Numbered from the stretch's first letter, positions 19,596-28,352 are shown. The stretch: DNA of 43,476 nt from Thiomargarita sp. (GCA_020720115.1 DYPD01000020.1:1-43476), one strand, 5' to 3'. The notes: generated by a model from the letters alone, not told the origin. Translations and numbers: made by a program.

Positions 19596-22424
19596 TCAAT
19601 GTGTTGTGATCTGTAGTTTGTTCTGTACCTGTGTACGACGACTGGCATGTTGCCGTTCTTGGTTGGCATAACGCTGCACCAGCGCCGGTACATCAAGAAT
19701 CAGCGCCACTTCTCCGCTACCGAGAATAGTCGCACCGCTCACGCCCGAAAGATTTTCAAACAAGCGTCCTAAAGGTTTGATGACAGCTTGCAATTCGCCA
19801 AGCAGTTCATCTACCACCAATCCTGCTTCCTGATTGCCGTAATGCACAACCACTATGTTTGCACGTTGCTGGTTGCGCGTTGCGGCTGTGCTTTCATCCA
19901 AATGAATCCCAAATAGGTTATGAATGTGTAGCAAAGGTAATACTTTGCCGCGTAGGTTCAAATAGCCTTGTTCTATGTCTTGTTTGGCAGTTTCATAAGC
20001 GACGCATTCCACTATGCGATCCAGCGGAATGACGAAAGAAGAATTGCCAATGCTGAGCAAAAAGCCGTCAATGATGGCTAAGGTGAGCGGTAAATAAATT
20101 TGGAAGGTCGTACCCTGCCCTGGTTCGGTAATGACATCTACTGTGCCGTTGAGTGCATTGATGTCGCGTTTAACCACATCTAACCCAACGCCGCGCCCGG
20201 ATAATTGGGTGACGCGCTCGGCGGTGGTGACGCCTGGCTCAAAAATCAGCCGCAACACATCTTCTTCGGTCAGGTTTTGTCCAGGCGGGATCAAGCCGCG
20301 CTCAATGGATTTTTGCATAATTTTCTGTAAATCTAAGCCTTTACCATCATCGCCGACTTCGATAACGATGCTGCCAGAGTCGTGGTAAGCGTGCAGATAA
20401 ACGCTACCGTTTTCTGGCTTGCCGGCTCTGCGCCGCTGTTCGGCGGATTCAATGCCGTGATCAATGGCGTTGCGCACTAAGTGGGTCAGAGGATCGGTGA
20501 TTTTTTCCACCATGCTCTTGTCTAATTCGGTTTCCGCACCGCTGATGTTGAGTTCGATATTTTTGCCTAAATCATGACTCAGATCATGGACTAAGCGGCG
20601 GAAGCGGTTAAAAGTACCGCCAATTTGCACCATGCGCATACTCAAGGTGCTGTTGCGTATGTCTTCCACCAAACGCGACATCAGCGAAGCATTCTCGCGC
20701 AAGCCGTCGGCTTCTTTAAGGTCTTGCAGCAGTAGGTTCATGCCCGCGTTGGCGATGACCAGCTCGCCCACTAAGTTGATGAGTTTGTCGAGTTTTTCGG
20801 CATTAACCTGGATATTTTTCTGCACCCGTGCGCGGCTGTCGCGGATTTGTTGCTGTTTGCTTAAAGCGGCGTCCACTACATCCTGTTGCACCATGCCTTC
20901 AGTCACCAGGATTTCCCCAATCTTGCGCGACCCGCCAGCCTCTACACGCGCTAAAGCCTGTTCTTCGTCATCGCCTGGCAAGCTGGCTTGCTGCAAATCC
21001 AGCCCGGTTTCCAATTCACGGCGGGTTAAAGTACCGCTTTCTATCAGCATTTCTCCGAGTTTCAGCGTATCTTCTGGTAAGGTTTGAATTAATGTAATGT
21101 ACTCAGACAATTGACTGTGCGGTGGAAGAATGCGTATATCGCAATCCTTATGCACCAATTCAAAGGCGCTTTCGATTTGCGCTTTATTAGCAGTCGTTTT
21201 GAACTCCAATTCAAAGCCTAAGTAGCAGTGCTCAGGATTCATTTGTGAGGCAGGAGGCATGGCATCAAATAGCGTATTCAAATGCAAGATTTCGCCAAGG
21301 CTTTTTAAGTGCTGTAAAGTCGCCAGCGGTTCAATTCCGTTACGCATCGCATCTGTATGGAAACGCAAAGAAATGTGCCAATTATCTGCACTCACGTCAG
21401 GCGCGTCCAAGCGGGTGACGTTCTGACCACTATCAGACGCAGAAACTGGCGGCAGCGCAGGTACGACAACTTTTGCCACTGGTGCATCCAGCGATTGCGG
21501 ATACGCTTTTAAACGGGCGATCAACTGCTCAACGCAGCTATGTAATTCAGGGTTTTGCTGACCAGAACTGACTTCATCTAGCAAAGTGTTCAAACATTGC
21601 ACACTGCCCGTCATCAAATTCTGAAAATGGGTATCTGGCGTATGAACACCATTGCGAAACTGTTGCAAAAAGCTTTCACAGACCTGAGCAAATTGGGCAA
21701 TACCATCGGCTTTCACCAACCCAGAAGAACCTTTAATGGTGTGCATGGACATAAACACATTATTCAGTGCTTCCACCGCTTGCGGACGATTTGCCAACAC
21801 ATTCAATTCATTACTAATGCGCCCCAAAATATCTTTGGATTCCATCAGAAAAATATTTTGCAACTTGCTGGGCTTATAAATACCTGATGGTGGCTGAGAA
21901 GAACTGCTTGGATGAGTCGCAACTGTCGCTGGTACTGTTGGGTGCGTGGGCGTCGGCGGCGGTTGTTCTACTGTGTTTTGCGTTACGGGTTTAGCCCGCT
22001 GCGTCTCAGCGGCAGTTAATGCCGCCTGTTGAGCAGCAAAGGCTTGTAATTGCTCCACCAGTGCGCTACTACGTTGCTCCAAAGTTTGATTATCTACCTC
22101 GGTTTGTTCTTCTGTGGATTGACCAATTAAAGCCCCAATATGATCACGGCAATTCAACAACAAACGAATGAAATCAGGCGTGATTTTTAATTTACCACTA
22201 CGCGCTTTGTCTAATAGATTTTCAATGCTATGACTAAATTCAGAAACCTGGTTCAAACCCACCACACCCGCTGAGCCTTTAATAGTATGCACAGCACGGA
22301 ACACTACATTAATGGTTTCTTTATCCGCAGGAGCAGCCTCTAATTGCAACAAACTATCTTCCATTTGTTGCAAAGTTTCCTGAGATTCCAGTGCAAATAA
22401 TTGCAGGAGCTTGTGTTTACTCAT
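19596..22424 (-). CDS. cheA: Chemotaxis-type histidine kinase CheA with two HPt domains
   Basis: A 942-aa chemosensory kinase. Order: HPt1 (about 1-105, His46 in 'HTIKGSAG'), a Pro/Thr-rich linker (about 150-180), HPt2 (about 185-310, His228 in 'HTIKGSSG'), a domain at about 347-436 ('ISLRFHTDAMRNGIEPL...'), paired 'GEMLIESGTL'/'GEILVTEGMV' helical motifs (455-528) like those in GspE N-terminal domains, dimerisation domain (about 530-600), HATPase with 'HLVRNAIDHGIE' and 'GRGVGLDVV', and a C-terminal CheW-like domain (about 785-920). Much longer than E. coli CheA (654 aa). Last gene of the operon; the upstream partner is a STAS gene, 51 bp away. No cheY or separate cheW lies nearby, so the phosphoryl acceptor could be CheB or an outside receiver. 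Confidence 0.95.
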   Translation of the reverse strand: MSKHKLLQLFALESQETLQQMEDSLLQLEAAPADKETINVVFRAVHTIKGSAGVVGLNQVSEFSHSIENLLDKARSGKLKITPDFIRLLLNCRDHIGALIGQSTEEQTEVDNQTLEQRSSALVEQLQAFAAQQAALTAAETQRAKPVTQNTVEQPPPTPTHPTVPATVATHPSSSSQPPSGIYKPSKLQNIFLMESKDILGRISNELNVLANRPQAVEALNNVFMSMHTIKGSSGLVKADGIAQFAQVCESFLQQFRNGVHTPDTHFQNLMTGSVQCLNTLLDEVSSGQQNPELHSCVEQLIARLKAYPQSLDAPVAKVVVPALPPVSASDSGQNVTRLDAPDVSADNWHISLRFHTDAMRNGIEPLATLQHLKSLGEILHLNTLFDAMPPASQMNPEHCYLGFELEFKTTANKAQIESAFELVHKDCDIRILPPHSQLSEYITLIQTLPEDTLKLGEMLIESGTLTRRELETGLDLQQASLPGDDEEQALARVEAGGSRKIGEILVTEGMVQQDVVDAALSKQQQIRDSRARVQKNIQVNAEKLDKLINLVGELVIANAGMNLLLQDLKEADGLRENASLMSRLVEDIRNSTLSMRMVQIGGTFNRFRRLVHDLSHDLGKNIELNISGAETELDKSMVEKITDPLTHLVRNAIDHGIESAEQRRRAGKPENGSVYLHAYHDSGSIVIEVGDDGKGLDLQKIMQKSIERGLIPPGQNLTEEDVLRLIFEPGVTTAERVTQLSGRGVGLDVVKRDINALNGTVDVITEPGQGTTFQIYLPLTLAIIDGFLLSIGNSSFVIPLDRIVECVAYETAKQDIEQGYLNLRGKVLPLLHIHNLFGIHLDESTAATRNQQRANIVVVHYGNQEAGLVVDELLGELQAVIKPLGRLFENLSGVSGATILGSGEVALILDVPALVQRYANQERQHASRRTQVQNKLQITTH

Positions 22425-22475
22425 GCTAAAGTCCTCATAGAGTGTGGCAATACATTGTATTCATGAGATGATACA

Positions 22476-22793
22476 TTAGCGTGCGGAAATAACCAAAGGA
22501 TCACCGAAATATCCGATTAATTGATAGGTTTCCAGCATATCCACGACTACGCTACTGTGGTTGCTTAAATGACAGTCTTTATGGCTTGCCAGTGCTTCGC
22601 GTTTTAGTAACAGCAATAGCTGCATTCCCGCAGAATCCAGATCGCTGATTTCTGCCAGATCAATTTCAAGTTGCTGACAATCATTTAAGGCGTCCAGCAA
22701 AGCATCTTTTAATTCAATTGCGTGAGAAATCACTAATTCACCGATTAAGCGAAGAACGCAGTGATCTGCATGTTGTTCAATTTCTAGCTGCAT
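22476..22793 (-). CDS. STAS domain protein
   Basis: A 105-aa STAS protein. The conserved stretch 'LEIDLAEISDLDSAGMQLLLLLKREA' includes the serine (DSAG) that is phosphorylated in anti-anti-sigma factors. It lies between mrr (23 bp) and cheA (51 bp) in the chemosensory operon. STAS proteins beside CheA occur in some chemosensory clusters; here it could be a substrate for the PP2C phosphatase encoded in the convergent block, which would link the two systems. That link is inference. Confidence 0.88.
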   Translation of the reverse strand: MQLEIEQHADHCVLRLIGELVISHAIELKDALLDALNDCQQLEIDLAEISDLDSAGMQLLLLLKREALASHKDCHLSNHSSVVVDMLETYQLIGYFGDPLVISAR

Positions 22794-22816
22794 GGTGGAT
22801 ATTCCCCCGCGTTAAG

Positions 22817-23725
22817 TTATTTGCCTAAAAAATAGATAGGTACTAAGGGTAGTTTATTTTTGTCTTCATCTGGCATTTTTTCATAAAAATCTTGCCATAA
22901 ACTAATGAATCTTTCAAAGTCTATGAGTTCAACGTGCACATGAGAACTACGCGCCGTTTGTTTGGCATCGGTGGTAAATCCCCCCATTGAAATGAAAATA
23001 CCGACATCACCATCTTTTTGTAGTAAACCCATAAGTTGTCTGACTTCTTGCACACTGGCGGCGGATTCTCGGTGTTTGACTTGTACCTTCATTCTTGGAG
23101 AGGCGGTGCCTAAAGGATCGCGGTAAGCAATAATGTCAATGCCGCCAGCTTTGCCTTTGGGGGCGACAAAGGGAGTGAAGTAGCCCATGCCACGCAATAA
23201 TGCAGCGGAGAGTTCTTGGAACTCATAAGGACTCAGATTATCTATGTATTGTTTTAAGTTTTCAGAGGCAATGCTTTTATATTCATCCAGTGTCATTTCA
23301 CTGGTTTTTATAACATCAGGTTCATCAATGTGATCGGTTTCAAAGCCATTAGTTTGAGATATATCATTTATAGGTTGCTGCGTTAGCTTCCATTTTTGAT
23401 ATTGATCATTGATTTCTTGAATTAATTTGGTTTCTCCCAGTTCCAGGGATTTCTCGCCTTCGGGTGTTAAATACCAAATGCCCGCTCTTTTTATGATAAA
23501 ACCTGCTTTAACACAACCTATTGTGTAAAAACCGAATATTGTCTGCCAACGGATTTGTTTAGATTTTTCATAGTAGCTGCTTTCCCATTCATCAAATACA
23601 ACTCGTTTTTCAATTTCTTCTAATACTTTAGTACGATGTAATTCTCCATCATTGGCTTTTAATGCAGACAATGCGGCAAAAATGACTTTGGCTGCTACTT
23701 TTCGACTATGTGAGCTTTCTTTCAT
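22817..23725 (-). CDS. Mrr-type restriction endonuclease family protein
   Basis: A 302-aa protein. The N-terminal half (about 1-110) resembles the winged-helix Mrr_N domain ('WESSYYEKSKQIRWQTIFGFYTIG', 'GIWYLTPEG' written here in parts). The C-terminal half has the Mrr catalytic core: 'GGIDIIAYRDP' followed by 'MKVQVKHR', the D-(x)n-QxK signature of the PD-(D/E)XK fold, and the 'VGIFISMGGFT' strand. Mrr nucleases cut methylated or foreign DNA. No methyltransferase is nearby, as expected for a modification-dependent enzyme. It is placed inside the chemosensory operon, 2 bp after cheB and 23 bp before the STAS gene. The gene is more AT-rich than cheB beside it, which hints at later insertion. 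Confidence 0.85.
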   Translation of the reverse strand: MKESSHSRKVAAKVIFAALSALKANDGELHRTKVLEEIEKRVVFDEWESSYYEKSKQIRWQTIFGFYTIGCVKAGFIIKRAGIWYLTPEGEKSLELGETKLIQEINDQYQKWKLTQQPINDISQTNGFETDHIDEPDVIKTSEMTLDEYKSIASENLKQYIDNLSPYEFQELSAALLRGMGYFTPFVAPKGKAGGIDIIAYRDPLGTASPRMKVQVKHRESAASVQEVRQLMGLLQKDGDVGIFISMGGFTTDAKQTARSSHVHVELIDFERFISLWQDFYEKMPDEDKNKLPLVPIYFLGK

Positions 23726-23727
23726 AG

Positions 23728-24816
23728 TTATTTCTCTATCAATGCTTCAGCAATCTTTTCTAATGGCAGAATTAAATCTGCGGCGCCGCGTTTGATGGCT
23801 TCTTTAGGCATTCCATAGACTACGCAGGTTTCTTCGTTTTGCGCGATGGTAAAGGCGCCGGCTTTGTGCATTTCTTCCAGTCCGCGGGCGCCGTCGTCGC
23901 CCATGCCGGTCATGATGACGCCGATGGCGTTTTTGCCGGCGGTTTGCGCAACCGAGCGAAATAATATGTCTACCGAGGGGCGGTGGCGGTTGATGACGGG
24001 TCCGTCTTTGACTTCAACACAGTATTTATGTACGCCGCTACGCTGCAAAAGCATATGGTAAGCCCCTGGTGCAATCAAGACGCGCCCCTGATGTACTTCG
24101 TCTAGGTGCTTGGCTTCTTTGACTTCTACTGCGCAAATGCCGTCTAAGCGGCGGGCAAAGGCTTCGGTAAAACCGGCGGGCATGTGTTGTACTACCAGCA
24201 CGGGTGGGGTATTGGTTGGCAGGCTTTTGAGCACTAATTCGAGTGCCTGTGTGCCGCCAGTGGAGGCGCCGATGGCGATGACCGGATCGCCGGGATTGTT
24301 GAGTCGAGGCGGCAAGCGTGGCTGCGGACGCGGGGCGATCATGGCGTCTGCGCTGAGTTTGGGGTGCACTGCAATGGCTTCAGAAACCGCTGCATTGCGC
24401 TGGAGTTTTTTCATGTTTGCCTGGGTGGCGGCTTTAATGGTGTCTACTAAGGCGCGGCGGGCGTCTTGAAAAAAGTCTTGTAAACCGACTTTGGGCTTGG
24501 TGATGATGTCTACTGCGCCTGCGGACAGGACTTGTAGGGTGGTTTGTGCGCCTTCGTCAGTCAGACTGGAGCACACGACGACGGGCGTGGGATGTTCTTT
24601 CATGATTTTGCGCAAGAAGGTGAGTCCGTCCATGCGCGGCATTTCAATGTCTAGGATGATCACGTCAGGCCATTGTTTTTCCATGTGTTTCATGGCAAAA
24701 ATTGGGTCGGCAGAGGCGGCGATGAGTTCAATACCGGCGGCGTTTTTGAGAATTTCGCTAAACGCTTGACGCACTACGGCGGAATCATCAATGACGATGG
24801 CTTTAATCTTTTTCAA
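23728..24816 (-). CDS. cheB: Protein-glutamate methylesterase / deamidase CheB
   Basis: Removes methyl groups from chemoreceptor glutamates and is activated when CheA phosphorylates its receiver domain. The 362-aa protein has an N-terminal REC domain ('VIDDSAVVRQ', Asp56 in 'ILDIEMPRMDG', Lys in 'ITKPK') and a C-terminal methylesterase domain with the catalytic serine 'GASTGG', histidine 'QHMPAGF' and aspartate 'GMGDDGARG'. The start is a TTG at 24816 that overlaps the cheD stop (TTGA) and has a GGGAGA ribosome binding site. It probably shares the receptor pool with CheR and CheD of the same operon. Confidence 0.96.
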   Translation of the reverse strand: MKKIKAIVIDDSAVVRQAFSEILKNAAGIELIAASADPIFAMKHMEKQWPDVIILDIEMPRMDGLTFLRKIMKEHPTPVVVCSSLTDEGAQTTLQVLSAGAVDIITKPKVGLQDFFQDARRALVDTIKAATQANMKKLQRNAAVSEAIAVHPKLSADAMIAPRPQPRLPPRLNNPGDPVIAIGASTGGTQALELVLKSLPTNTPPVLVVQHMPAGFTEAFARRLDGICAVEVKEAKHLDEVHQGRVLIAPGAYHMLLQRSGVHKYCVEVKDGPVINRHRPSVDILFRSVAQTAGKNAIGVIMTGMGDDGARGLEEMHKAGAFTIAQNEETCVVYGMPKEAIKRGAADLILPLEKIAEALIEK

Positions 24817-25325
24817 AATTTTTCTCCCGCGGCTGGGGATGCCTGATGATTATGATAAATCCAAACTTCGCCGGTGGGCAGGGATAAAATCACGCGGCGA
24901 TAGCCAATGCCTCCTAAGTGGCTGGCATGAATACGAAAGTGGTGTTCGCGCAGGAGTTCGCGGGCGATTTGCATGTTGCGCTGTCCGATGTTGTTGGCGC
25001 TGTTTTTGGTGATTTCGGGAAACATATTGCCGCCGCCAAACACTTTGACTTGATATTCATTGACTTGGGTTTGGTATTTGGTGATATGTTTTAAGAAAAG
25101 CTGCACTGCGTCTTCAGCATAGCGCCCATCTAAATTCGGTGTCAGAATTTTTTGCGGACGTGATAGCATGAAATGGCACATGCCGCCGATTTTGCGCTGC
25201 GGATGCCAAAGGGTAATCGCTATGCAAGAGCCTAAAATAGTGCGTACTTGCACTTCCCCTTGACCAAAATAAAACTCGCCGGGGCGTAAAAAAACTTCGC
25301 TCATGCGACTGGGCATGTCGTTCAT
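24813..25325 (-). CDS. cheD: Chemoreceptor glutamine deamidase CheD
   Basis: Deamidates specific glutamines on chemoreceptors. The 170-aa protein has the catalytic cysteine in 'TILGSCIAI' (Cys34) and histidine in 'GGMCHFML' (His51), plus 'VKVFGGGNMF' and 'NIGQRN', all typical of CheD. It overlaps cheR and cheB by 4 bp each, showing tight coupling. The C-terminus is slightly longer than in many CheD proteins. Confidence 0.95.
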   Translation of the reverse strand: MNDMPSRMSEVFLRPGEFYFGQGEVQVRTILGSCIAITLWHPQRKIGGMCHFMLSRPQKILTPNLDGRYAEDAVQLFLKHITKYQTQVNEYQVKVFGGGNMFPEITKNSANNIGQRNMQIARELLREHHFRIHASHLGGIGYRRVILSLPTGEVWIYHNHQASPAAGEKF

Positions 25326-26239
25326 TCAGCGGTCGCCTTTTTCCGGTAAATAGTGGGCGCAACATTGTGCAGTTGTGCATTGATTTCCGGTGTGGTCAGG
25401 CTAGAGAGGTTTTCTGCATGTCCGATAAAGAGATAGCCGCCTGATTTGAGTTGGGCAATGATTTTATGAATCAATTGGCGCTTGGTGGGTAAATCAAAAT
25501 AAATCAGGACATTGCGCAACAAGATCAAATCAAAATTGGGCAGACGCGGATAGTTGGGGGCGTTAAGGTTGCATTGTTGAAATTTCACCCGTTCACGCAA
25601 CTTTTTTTCGATGCAAAAAGTACCCGCTTGAGAGCGCACCCCTTTGAGACAATAGCGACTCAGGCACTCTTTAGGGATATGAGAAGTGGCATTCAGCGGA
25701 TAAACCCCACTGCGTGCGAGGTGCAACATACGGGCGCTGATGTCTGTACCTAACACCGACCAAGCGCGGTTTGCGCCCAATACATCCATTAAGATCATCG
25801 CGGTGGTGTAGGCTTCTTCGCCTGAAGAACAGGCAGCACTCCAGGCTTGAAACGGCTGTTCTCGCGGGTAATTCGGTAGTAGTTGTTGCTTTAGATAAGT
25901 AAAATGATCTGGCTCACGAAAAAAATAGGTTTCATTAGTGGTCAGTAAATCCACCATGATTTGAAATTCTTCAGGATGATTATTGTCTGTGAGCAGACAG
26001 TAGTAAGCTTGCAAGCTGTCTAGTTCATGATGACGCACTCGTTTTGACAGGCGACTGACCACCAGCATTTTCTTTGTTGGCGGCAAATGAATGCCCGCCG
26101 CTTTATAAATAAGCTGCTGAAACTCCTTGAATTCATCATCGCTGATGCTGAGTAAGCCAGGAAATTGAGCCAAAACAGATGCCTTACTAGAGCAGATAGA
26201 TTTCTGTCTAAGGCGGATATAAGCCGTATGAATAAGCAC
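25322..26239 (-). CDS. cheR: Chemotaxis protein methyltransferase CheR
   Basis: Methylates receptor glutamates using S-adenosylmethionine. The protein (up to 305 aa) has the N-terminal CheR_N helical domain ('ISDDEFKEFQQLIYKAAGIHLP'-type region from about residue 32) and the SAM-binding methyltransferase domain with 'TNETYFFREPDHF', 'WSAACSSGEEAYT', 'LGTDIS' and 'LRNVLIYFD'. The reading frame opens with GTG at 26239 but has no clear ribosome binding site, and the family domain begins about 30 residues in, so the true start may be further downstream. First gene of the operon cheR-cheD-cheB-mrr-STAS-cheA. Confidence 0.94.
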   Translation of the reverse strand: MLIHTAYIRLRQKSICSSKASVLAQFPGLLSISDDEFKEFQQLIYKAAGIHLPPTKKMLVVSRLSKRVRHHELDSLQAYYCLLTDNNHPEEFQIMVDLLTTNETYFFREPDHFTYLKQQLLPNYPREQPFQAWSAACSSGEEAYTTAMILMDVLGANRAWSVLGTDISARMLHLARSGVYPLNATSHIPKECLSRYCLKGVRSQAGTFCIEKKLRERVKFQQCNLNAPNYPRLPNFDLILLRNVLIYFDLPTKRQLIHKIIAQLKSGGYLFIGHAENLSSLTTPEINAQLHNVAPTIYRKKATAE

Positions 26240-26296
26240 TCACGCAGTTATAGCCACTTGACAGAAATCATCTTAATTTAAATGGATGCTTGCAAA

Positions 26297-26318
26297 AGAA
26301 GCAATGCGCAGTTGCTTC
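26297..26318 (-). terminator. Weak hairpin terminator after speD
   Basis: On the minus strand GAAGCAA and TTGCTTC form a 7-bp stem around a 7-base loop, followed by TTTTGC. It lies just after the speD stop (26336) and before the cheR start. The stem is short and the T-tract poor, so efficiency is doubtful. Confidence 0.35.
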
Positions 26319-26335
26319 GTTGCTGGCACAGTCTG

Positions 26336-27142
26336 CTAGTCCTGTAGGTTGCGAGCATAGAAAATTTCCATCATTTCCCGCTGCACATAGCCTTCTATGG
26401 CTATTTTTTCAGAAGTGGACAAATCACTGCTACTGCTACCAAATAAATAATCATCTAAATTAAATTCCTTCAAAACCATTTTAGTATGAAAGAGATTTTC
26501 TTGATATACATTGACATCTACCATTTGATAGCGAGCTTTGGTATCTTCCGAAATATAGTTTTGGATAGAATGAATAGGATGATCAATGTAGTGTTTATTG
26601 CCGTCTACATCGCGGGTAAAACCACGCACCCGATAATCCATGATCACAATATCTGAATCAAAACTATGAATCAGATAATTCAAAGCCTTCAGCGGAGAAA
26701 TGCGCCCGCACGTTGAAACATCAATATCTGCACGAAAGGTGCTGATGCCCTTGCTGTCAGGATGATTTTCCGGGTAGGTGTGTACAGCAATGTGGCTTTT
26801 GTCTAAATGCGCCACCACAGCTTCAGGCAAAGGACCCGGCGAAGCCGTGTTTGCCATATCGTTGGTACAGATAGGTTCTTCAGAAATCAGCATAGTGACG
26901 CTCGCGCCTTGAGGATCATAGTCCTGACGGGCGATATTCAACACATTAGCTTCAATAATGTTAGCGACATTCACCAGCGTTTGGGTCAGTCGTTTGGCAT
27001 TGTAAACCTCGTCAATATACTCGATATATTCTTCACGCTCGCTTGTGGTTTTGGCGTAACAAATATCGTAAATATTGAAACTTAAGGATTTGGTAAGGTT
27101 ATTAAAGCCATGCAGACGCAGCTTGGAAAAGGTATCAGACAT
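26336..27142 (-). CDS. speD: S-adenosylmethionine decarboxylase proenzyme
   Basis: Makes decarboxylated SAM, the aminopropyl donor for spermidine synthesis. The 268-aa product matches the large proteobacterial SpeD form (264 aa in E. coli). It self-cleaves to form the pyruvoyl cofactor; the cleavage serine is Ser116 in '[13 protein letters not shown]'. '[18 protein letters not shown]' and 'HTKMVLKEF' regions also fit. The start at 27142 is chosen over an upstream in-frame ATG because it has an AGGAAG ribosome binding site and the family N-terminus '[16 protein letters not shown]'. Spermidine synthase (speE) is not adjacent. Confidence 0.96.
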   Translation of the reverse strand: MSDTFSKLRLHGFNNLTKSLSFNIYDICYAKTTSEREEYIEYIDEVYNAKRLTQTLVNVANIIEANVLNIARQDYDPQGASVTMLISEEPICTNDMANTASPGPLPEAVVAHLDKSHIAVHTYPENHPDSKGISTFRADIDVSTCGRISPLKALNYLIHSFDSDIVIMDYRVRGFTRDVDGNKHYIDHPIHSIQNYISEDTKARYQMVDVNVYQENLFHTKMVLKEFNLDDYLFGSSSSDLSTSEKIAIEGYVQREMMEIFYARNLQD

Positions 27143-27851
27143 AAGCAATACTTCCTGGTTAAAGGTGTGCCGGTGCGACCAAGAAAAAACAAGCAATACT
27201 TGCAAGCCGCTTGCGTGCTATTACTGCATTTGCGGCGGGCAGTATAGCAGTGGAATATAAAAGTTATCGCCACGAAAAGCAAAGGATTGCAACGGGTCAG
27301 GCAATTGTCAGGAAAAAAGACCGGTGGAGGACAACAGAGACTGCTATGACCGTTCTCCAATTAATTTTGTAAGTACATTATTTATAAGCAACATTTTTAT
27401 TGTGCTTGACAGTCAATCCAAAGAGGGTGGGGCAAACCTGAGAAATCCTGTATAGTGATGGCGTGACATGCTATCAAGAAATTTATTGTCCAGAATGCGG
27501 TAGCACCCACGTCAGCAAGCAGGATAGAGTACGCATGGCGAACTTCGCTATCTTGCCATAGCCCTGACTGCACTCAACAAGGTTTCATTCCGCATTGCTG
27601 CTTATAGGGCTTACTGACTCAGCATCTAACAGAAAAAGCGTGATATGGTTATCAACAACAGCGGTGTGCGTAACGCGGCGTGAGTGCTTGACACCAGCAA
27701 AGGCAAAGCGTTGTGCTCGATACGCCAAAAAAGCGCATAGCCTCATCCAAGTAAATCCCACTATTGGTTATCCGAAATTTATTTTATATGGCAATTAAAT
27801 ACTGCTTTATTAATTAATATTTTCCTTGCGGTACTATGCCAGCATGAAATA
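27143..27851. other. 709-bp region with IS debris, otherwise no intact gene
   Basis: Besides the speD leader (27143 to about 27250) and the decayed IS1-type transposase at 27463-27790, I see no coding signal. The sequence just before the remnant, with GGGTGGGGCAAACC and TATAGTGATGG, looks like the left end and promoter of that element. Confidence 0.5.
27463..27790 (+). pseudogene. Decayed IS1-family transposase (InsA-like) remnant
   Basis: Starting with a GTG at 27463 the translation reads 'VTCYQEIYCPECGSTHVSKQ', with the CPxCGS zinc-finger start of IS1-type InsA proteins, and stops at 27559-27561. In another frame, 27630-27700 reads 'KRDMVINNSGVRNAA*VLDTSK', which matches the IS1 helix-turn-helix pattern 'NGSGVRDTARVL'. 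Several stops and frame changes lie between and after these pieces. The element is inactive. Family assignment rests on these two motifs from memory. Confidence 0.65.
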
Positions 27852-28052
27852 TTGGAAAGTACAAAAGTCTCAGATTATCAAGAAGGCAACGCTTTAGTGA
27901 TTCCTGTTCAATGCAATGCAGATGCAGTAGAAAGATTGGATGAAGAAATTGATTATGCTTTAGTTGTGACATTAGAAGTAAAAGAACATATAGATATTCA
28001 AATCTATCAACAAATAAAAGCTGGACTACAGCAAAAAGTAGAAGTTTCTTAA
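27852..28052 (+). CDS. Small uncharacterised ORF, probably a gene fragment
   Basis: A 66-aa reading frame opening with TTG and lacking a ribosome binding site. The translation has good amino-acid composition for a real protein ('EGNALVIPVQCNADAVERLDEE', 'YALVVTLEV'). It faintly resembles the C-terminal beta-rich part of large subtilisin-like (S8) proteins, but I cannot confirm this. With IS debris directly upstream, it is best read as the surviving 3' end of a disrupted gene. It ends 27 bp before xseB. Confidence 0.35.
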   Translation: MESTKVSDYQEGNALVIPVQCNADAVERLDEEIDYALVVTLEVKEHIDIQIYQQIKAGLQQKVEVS

Positions 28053-28079
28053 GTCGTAAAGAATAATGAGTTCGTTACC

Positions 28080-28352
28080 ATGCCTAGAAAACCCCGTCCC
28101 GCCAATTTGGAAAAATCTTTGGAGGCATTGGAAAAACTCGTTGTCCAATTAGAACAGGGTGATACGAGTTTGGAAGAGTCTCTTAAATTATTTGAAACCG
28201 GCGTTCTATTAACACGTCAATGCCAGCAAGCATTGCAAGATGCCGAGCAGAAAGTGGATATACTCATCGGCGAACAAATAACGCCTTTTGTTTTGGAAAA
28301 AAATGCTGTACAGGACACTGCTAAAGATGCAACTGAAACCTTTGATGGTTGA
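28080..28352 (+). CDS. xseB: Exodeoxyribonuclease VII small subunit
   Basis: Small subunit of ExoVII, a single-strand exonuclease in which several XseB chains bind one XseA. The 90-aa protein has the family pattern 'LEKSLEALEKLVVQLEQGDTSLEESLKLFE' (two-helix coiled coil, given here as overall region) and 'GVLLTRQCQQAL'. The C-terminus has a short acidic tail beyond the conserved part. It overlaps the start of ispA by 8 bp, the usual xseB-ispA arrangement. Confidence 0.93.
   Translation: MPRKPRPANLEKSLEALEKLVVQLEQGDTSLEESLKLFETGVLLTRQCQQALQDAEQKVDILIGEQITPFVLEKNAVQDTAKDATETFDG

Noticed and set aside
22817-23725. A complete restriction-modification system around the Mrr gene
   Set aside because: No DNA methyltransferase or specificity subunit gene lies nearby; Mrr-type enzymes usually act alone on modified DNA.
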